Origin: an uncultured Lachnospiraceae bacterium
Lineage (GTDB): Bacteria > Bacillota > Clostridia > Lachnospirales > Lachnospiraceae
NCBI GenBank assembly: GCA_910579425.1
Contig: CAJTVL010000089.1
Coordinates: 1 to 15,621, forward strand
Reading direction: 5' to 3'
Length of the DNA: 15,621 nt
Shown here piece after piece: positions 12,268 to 15,621 of this stretch. A program made the position numbers and the translations under genes. How positions within the stretch are numbered: position 1 is the first letter of the stretch; the number at the start of each line of letters is the position of its first letter. The notes beneath the pieces were generated by a model. It did not search any database. It was not told the origin of the DNA and worked only from the letters and a program-made list of their open reading frames with translations.

Positions 12268-14030
12268 CCTTCCTCTTCCGGCAGGTCGATCTTAATGTGT
12301 ACGTCCCGAAGCTGTTTTTCATCTACCGCCGAAGGCGCCCCCATCATCACGTCCTGGGCCGTCTTGTTCATGGGGAAAGGAATGATCTCACGAATACTCT
12401 CCTCCCCTGCAATGAGCATTACCATACGGTCAACCCCGGGGGCAATTCCTGCATGGGGCGGCGCGCCATAGCAAAAGGCATTGTACATGGCCGGGAACTT
12501 GGCCTTTACATCCTCCTCTTTAAGACCCACAATCTCAAAGGCCTTTACCATGATTTCGGGATCATGGTTCCTGACCGCGCCGGAGGATAATTCCACTCCG
12601 TTGCATACCAAATCATACTGATAAGCATAAATATCCAGAGGATCCTTTGTTATAAGGGCCTCCATGCCGCCCTGAGGCATAGAGAAGGGATTGTGGCAGA
12701 ATTCCAGTTCCCCGGACTCCTCTCCGATCTCATACATGGGGAAATCCACAATCCAGCAGAACTCGTAGCAATCCTGCCTCATGTGTCCTTCCGCGACATT
12801 TCCCAGGAACCTGCGGAGCACTCCTGCTGTCTTTAAGGCATCTGATTCCTTCCCTGCGGTCAGCCCCACAAAATCTCCGTTTTTCAGGCCCAGAGCCTCC
12901 ACTACCTGCTCCCTGCGCTCCTGAAGGAACTTGGAAACCCCGCCTGTCAGACTGCCGTTCTCATCCACCTTAAACCAATAGGCTTTCTGCCCGCTCTGTA
13001 CCTCCACATCACTGCAAAGCTTATCGATCACCTTCCTGGTGGCCGTAAAGTGATCCGCCACAACGGCTTTTACCTTTTGTCCCTCAAAGGGTCCAAAACC
13101 GCATCCCTCCATACACTGGGTAGCATCCTGCAAAACAAGGTCGATTCTCAAATCCGGCTTGTCCGTGCCGTATTTCTCCATAGCGTCCCTGTAGGAAATT
13201 CTGGCAAAGGGAGCGGCGGATGCGGTTTTGTACTTGCCGTACCGGGCAAAAATAGGAGGCAGCACCTCTTCAATCACACCGAACACATCGTCCTGAGTGG
13301 CAAACGCCATCTCCATATCCAACTGATAAAACTCTCCCGGGGAACGGTCTGCCCTTGCGTCCTCATCCCGAAAGCAGGGTGCAATCTGAAAATACCGGTC
13401 AAAGCCCGAGGTCATGAGAAGCTGTTTGAACTGCTGGGGCGCCTGGGGCAGCGCGTAAAACTTCCCGGGGTGATTTCTGGAAGGAACCAGATAATCCCTT
13501 GCCCCCTCCGGGGAGGAACAGGTCAGAATCGGCGTGGTAATCTCCAGAAAATTCTGCTCCGTCATGCGCCTGCGGATTTCCGCCACAATTTTGCTGCGCA
13601 GTACGATCTTTTCCTTTACGGCAGGGTTTCTCAAATCCAAATACCTGTATTTCAGCCTCACCGCCTCATCTGCCTCCTTTGAGCGGTTCACCTCAAAAGG
13701 CAGCTCGTTATAAATACACTTTCCAAGCACCGAAATTTCCTCCGGAACCACCTCAACCTCTCCGGTGGGAAGCTGGGCATTTTTGCTGGAACGCTCTCTT
13801 ACCACACCGGTAACGGAAAGAGTGGACTCATTGTTCACTCCGGAAAGCTTTGTCATCATTTCCTCTGTCTCAACCACCACCTGGGTCACCCCATAAAAAT
13901 CCCGCAGGATTAAAAAGCCCAGATTTTTGCTGACCTTGCGCATATTATCATACCAGCCTGCAAGGGTGACCTTTTTTCCTACATCTTCGATTCTAAGCTC
14001 TGCACATGTGTGCGTTCTTGACTGTACCAT
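12264..14030 (-). CDS. aspS: Aspartate--tRNA ligase
   Basis: A class II aminoacyl-tRNA synthetase of full bacterial length (588 aa from the chosen start). Numbering below counts from an upstream ATG at 14036. An N-terminal OB-fold anticodon-binding domain (~1-110) is followed by the catalytic core with SSPEGARDYLVPSR (174-187) and GKFYALPQAPQQFKQLLM (191-208). Then come motif 2 FRDEDARADR (222-231), a GAD-type insertion (~280-420) and motif 3 GIAPGVDR (530-537). It charges tRNA(Asp) with aspartate. I prefer the ATG at 14030 because GAGG lies 7 nt before it but only 1 nt before the ATG at 14036; the difference is two residues. The OB-fold segment YDNMRKVSKNLGFLILRDFY departs from the common RRRDHGGLIFIDLRDR pattern. 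The gene leads an operon with its own promoter, and I see no T-box leader. Confidence 0.96.
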   Translation of the reverse strand: MVQSRTHTCAELRIEDVGKKVTLAGWYDNMRKVSKNLGFLILRDFYGVTQVVVETEEMMTKLSGVNNESTLSVTGVVRERSSKNAQLPTGEVEVVPEEISVLGKCIYNELPFEVNRSKEADEAVRLKYRYLDLRNPAVKEKIVLRSKIVAEIRRRMTEQNFLEITTPILTCSSPEGARDYLVPSRNHPGKFYALPQAPQQFKQLLMTSGFDRYFQIAPCFRDEDARADRSPGEFYQLDMEMAFATQDDVFGVIEEVLPPIFARYGKYKTASAAPFARISYRDAMEKYGTDKPDLRIDLVLQDATQCMEGCGFGPFEGQKVKAVVADHFTATRKVIDKLCSDVEVQSGQKAYWFKVDENGSLTGGVSKFLQERREQVVEALGLKNGDFVGLTAGKESDALKTAGVLRRFLGNVAEGHMRQDCYEFCWIVDFPMYEIGEESGELEFCHNPFSMPQGGMEALITKDPLDIYAYQYDLVCNGVELSSGAVRNHDPEIMVKAFEIVGLKEEDVKAKFPAMYNAFCYGAPPHAGIAPGVDRMVMLIAGEESIREIIPFPMNKTAQDVMMGAPSAVDEKQLRDVHIKIDLPEEEG

Positions 14031-14066
14031 ATTCATACCTCATTTCTTCAGAGTTAAATCCTTACT

Positions 14067-14095
14067 ATTATACACATTCCGTCCTCAGCCTGCAA
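14067..14095 (-). promoter_or_regulatory. Promoter of the aspS operon
   Basis: On the minus strand TTGCAG (14095-14090) and consensus TATAAT (14072-14067) are spaced by 17 bases. Transcription would start near 14060, leaving a leader of only ~30 nt to the aspS start, too short for a T-box riboswitch. Confidence 0.7.
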
Positions 14096-14107
14096 TCTCC
14101 GGGAACA

Positions 14108-14122
14108 AGAACTGTTAGTTCT
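14108..14122. repeat. Perfect inverted repeat upstream of the aspS promoter
   Basis: AGAACT-GTT-AGTTCT is a perfect 6-bp inverted repeat with a 3-base centre, ending 13 bp before the -35 element. On the minus strand ACAGTTC also occurs twice about 14 bp apart here. There is no adjacent T-run, so a protein-binding operator is at least as likely as a terminator for the upstream gene. The function is a guess. Confidence 0.35.
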
Positions 14123-14149
14123 GAACTGTCAGATCAAAAGCTCCGGCTC

Positions 14150-15621
14150 TCACTGCACTACCCCGGTACCGCTTCTGGTCCACAGGATCTTCTGCCCGAT
14201 CATCTCGTCAATATCCATCCCGATGATCTCCGATGCCCTTGCCTTGGCCGCAGCCTCGTTTGCCGTGCCGAGATTTTTGTAGATTTCATAGGCAGGCTTT
14301 TTGTTCCCGTCCAGGTCATAAAGCCCAAGGGCTAAGTGGCTTTCCATCTCATAGGCCTCGTCGGTCTGCCTGAAAAGCATAAAGGCGTCCACATCCGGGA
14401 GAGAGGCGGCTTTCAGGTAACCATAGGCCACCGACGCCTCCTGTGCCTGCGTACCGAAGCTGGAGGTATATCCCACCTCCGCAAGGGAGATGCTTCTGAC
14501 CTCCCCCTGAGGATTCAAAAACTGCGGCTGGTGCATATAATCCACCAGAACATCAATGTTCTGCATGGTGATGTACAGAGAACTCACACTGTCTTTCACC
14601 CATACCGCAGGCCCGTTCCAGGCATAGGGGTCGTACAGAGGGGAATTGTAGGGATGGAAGGAAAGCCCCCAGTCAATGTTTCCCTCCCGGTTCATGTAAT
14701 AATTAAACTGATCCAGATAGTCCCTGGAGAGGAAACTTCCGGGATTGGATTTGCGGTTCCACTCCTGGTCAAGGGAATTATAAACCCGCACATTGGCGTT
14801 CATGCTTTTTAACTCATTATAAAAAATCCGAAATGTCTTCACATAGGTATTCACGTTCAAATCCAGAGAGGCGGAATTCGTATACCACCAGGAAGTCCTG
14901 GCATTTACCTCATTGCCAATAATCCAGTTATCCACCTGCCCGCAGCCGCTCTGTCCGCTGTAGCGCTGTCCCAAAAAGGCGGCAATGGCCTTCAAATAAT
15001 CTGTCCCTTCCGCGTCCGCCACATTCATTGCGTAGCCCGGGCAGTCCCCGCCTCTTGCCAGGGGATGGATCAGATGCTTGGAGTAGGGGCCTTTCCCGCT
15101 GTTCAAAAGGACCATGGTTACCTGCATGCCATAACGGTTAAAGCCCGAGATGGTAGAATCATATTCCGCCAGCATCCCGCCGTTAAAGTAAAAGGTCTGC
15201 CCGTTATAGGAAAAGGGCACCGCCCCCGGGACGGATTCTTCCAGGCAAAGATCGTCCAGATCCATATTGTAGACCACCTGGGAAACCCCAAGCTCCTGGA
15301 GCTGTCCGTCTGCAACCCTTGTAATATCCGGCAAAATCCCCTTAATGCCTCCGTCTCTTCTCTGACAGGCATAGGCCGCAATCGCTTCCGGGTTGGTAAT
15401 ATAATGCTCGTCACTGACCTGTACCATCTGACCGCCCCGTTTCACTGCCACCAAAAACTTACGGCTCAGATTGGACTCCGGGGTGTTATAATTTAAAGGA
15501 AAGCTTACGGAAACCGAAGCGCCTGCCTCTGTGCTGGCAACCACCTCTCCTGCCGTCCCATCCTCGTAAACCTCATCCCCGTAGATGTAAAATTTCCCGT
15601 CGTCACTGGCGGGTACGCTGC
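14150..15621 (-). CDS. DUF5722 glycoside-hydrolase-like protein, 5' part missing (runs off right edge)
   Basis: The frame is open from the stop at 14150 to the window edge, giving about 490 codons of a longer protein; the GTG at 15544 is an internal codon. I assign it to DUF5722, a family with a clan-A-like TIM barrel. The visible N-terminal ~60 residues look like the end of a beta-sandwich domain. The barrel then starts near GIKGILPDITRVADGQLQEL. Two acidic residues fit a retaining glycosidase pair: the Glu in NWIIGNEVNAR (codon 14911-14909, acid/base) and the Glu in SLAEVGYTS (codon 14479-14477, nucleophile). SFHPYN and aromatic residues (TSWWYTN) fit a sugar site. The C-terminus ends with a helix and GVVQ. 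A signal peptide, if any, would lie outside the window. Substrate and catalytic activity are not established. The gene lies directly upstream of the aspS promoter. Confidence 0.8.
   Translation of the reverse strand, partial: SVPASDDGKFYIYGDEVYEDGTAGEVVASTEAGASVSVSFPLNYNTPESNLSRKFLVAVKRGGQMVQVSDEHYITNPEAIAAYACQRRDGGIKGILPDITRVADGQLQELGVSQVVYNMDLDDLCLEESVPGAVPFSYNGQTFYFNGGMLAEYDSTISGFNRYGMQVTMVLLNSGKGPYSKHLIHPLARGGDCPGYAMNVADAEGTDYLKAIAAFLGQRYSGQSGCGQVDNWIIGNEVNARTSWWYTNSASLDLNVNTYVKTFRIFYNELKSMNANVRVYNSLDQEWNRKSNPGSFLSRDYLDQFNYYMNREGNIDWGLSFHPYNSPLYDPYAWNGPAVWVKDSVSSLYITMQNIDVLVDYMHQPQFLNPQGEVRSISLAEVGYTSSFGTQAQEASVAYGYLKAASLPDVDAFMLFRQTDEAYEMESHLALGLYDLDGNKKPAYEIYKNLGTANEAAAKARASEIIGMDIDEMIGQKILWTRSGTGVVQ

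Noticed and set aside
14037..14149. T-box riboswitch upstream of aspS
   Set aside because: The predicted leader is only about 30 nt and no T-box sequence or antiterminator structure is visible.
14136..14150. Possible terminator after the DUF5722 gene (AGAGC/GCTTT stem with TTTT)
   Set aside because: Only five base pairs including a G-T wobble, overlapping the stop codon; too weak to call.
14150..15544. GTG at 15544 as start of the DUF5722 gene
   Set aside because: The same frame continues open to the window edge with sensible protein sequence, so the true start lies outside.

Overview
This window looks like chromosomal DNA from a Clostridia-class Firmicute, most likely a Lachnospiraceae gut anaerobe. 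The reasons are several protein families I associate with that group (DUF4317, DUF3842, DUF5722, and the very large activase-related CoA-dehydratase-like protein), strong AGGAGG-type ribosome binding sites, ATGA-overlap operons and a GC content near 50%. This is judged from recall of families and motifs, with no database search.

Layout. Positions 1-474 are the 5' part (domain I region) of a group II intron on the minus strand. Its first base is at 474, and the rest, including any reverse transcriptase, lies beyond the left edge. It sits directly behind a terminator-like hairpin with a T-run (475-531, minus strand), the usual target of class C introns. Positions 532-670 hold a plausible promoter and a leader hairpin for a purC remnant (671-922, +), which joins the start of PurC in frame to its last ~20 residues. 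A three-gene minus-strand operon follows (3044 down to 912): a rhomboid-like membrane protein with a zinc-ribbon tail and no visible catalytic Ser motif, a sigma-70-like protein without region 4, and a 159-aa protein of unknown function. A 271-bp AT-rich divergent promoter region (3045-3315) separates it from a plus-strand operon (3316-9605): a 1411-aa double activase/CoA-dehydratase-like protein, a DUF4317 protein and a DegV-family fatty-acid-binding protein.

From 9593 rightwards everything reads on the minus strand. An operon starting at a good promoter (14067-14095) encodes aspartyl-tRNA synthetase, a PD-(D/E)XK nuclease-like protein, a YbaK-type Cys-tRNA deacylase, an amidohydrolase and a DUF3842 protein. 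These genes are joined by ATGA overlaps, a 24-bp gap and a direct TAA/ATG abutment. Its tail overlaps the tail of degV by 13 bp. Upstream of the operon is the 3' part of a DUF5722 glycoside-hydrolase-like gene that runs off the right edge.

How the genes may work together. AspRS and YbaK both serve aminoacyl-tRNA supply and quality control. The amidohydrolase and DUF3842 protein look like a functional pair. The rhomboid-like/sigma-like/unknown operon could be a small membrane-to-transcription module, but that is inference. No CRISPR array, tRNA, rRNA, prophage or complete insertion sequence is visible. The most unusual items are the intron behind the terminator hairpin, the internally deleted purC, the reduced sigma-like protein with its pseudo-rhomboid neighbour, and the fused double activase.
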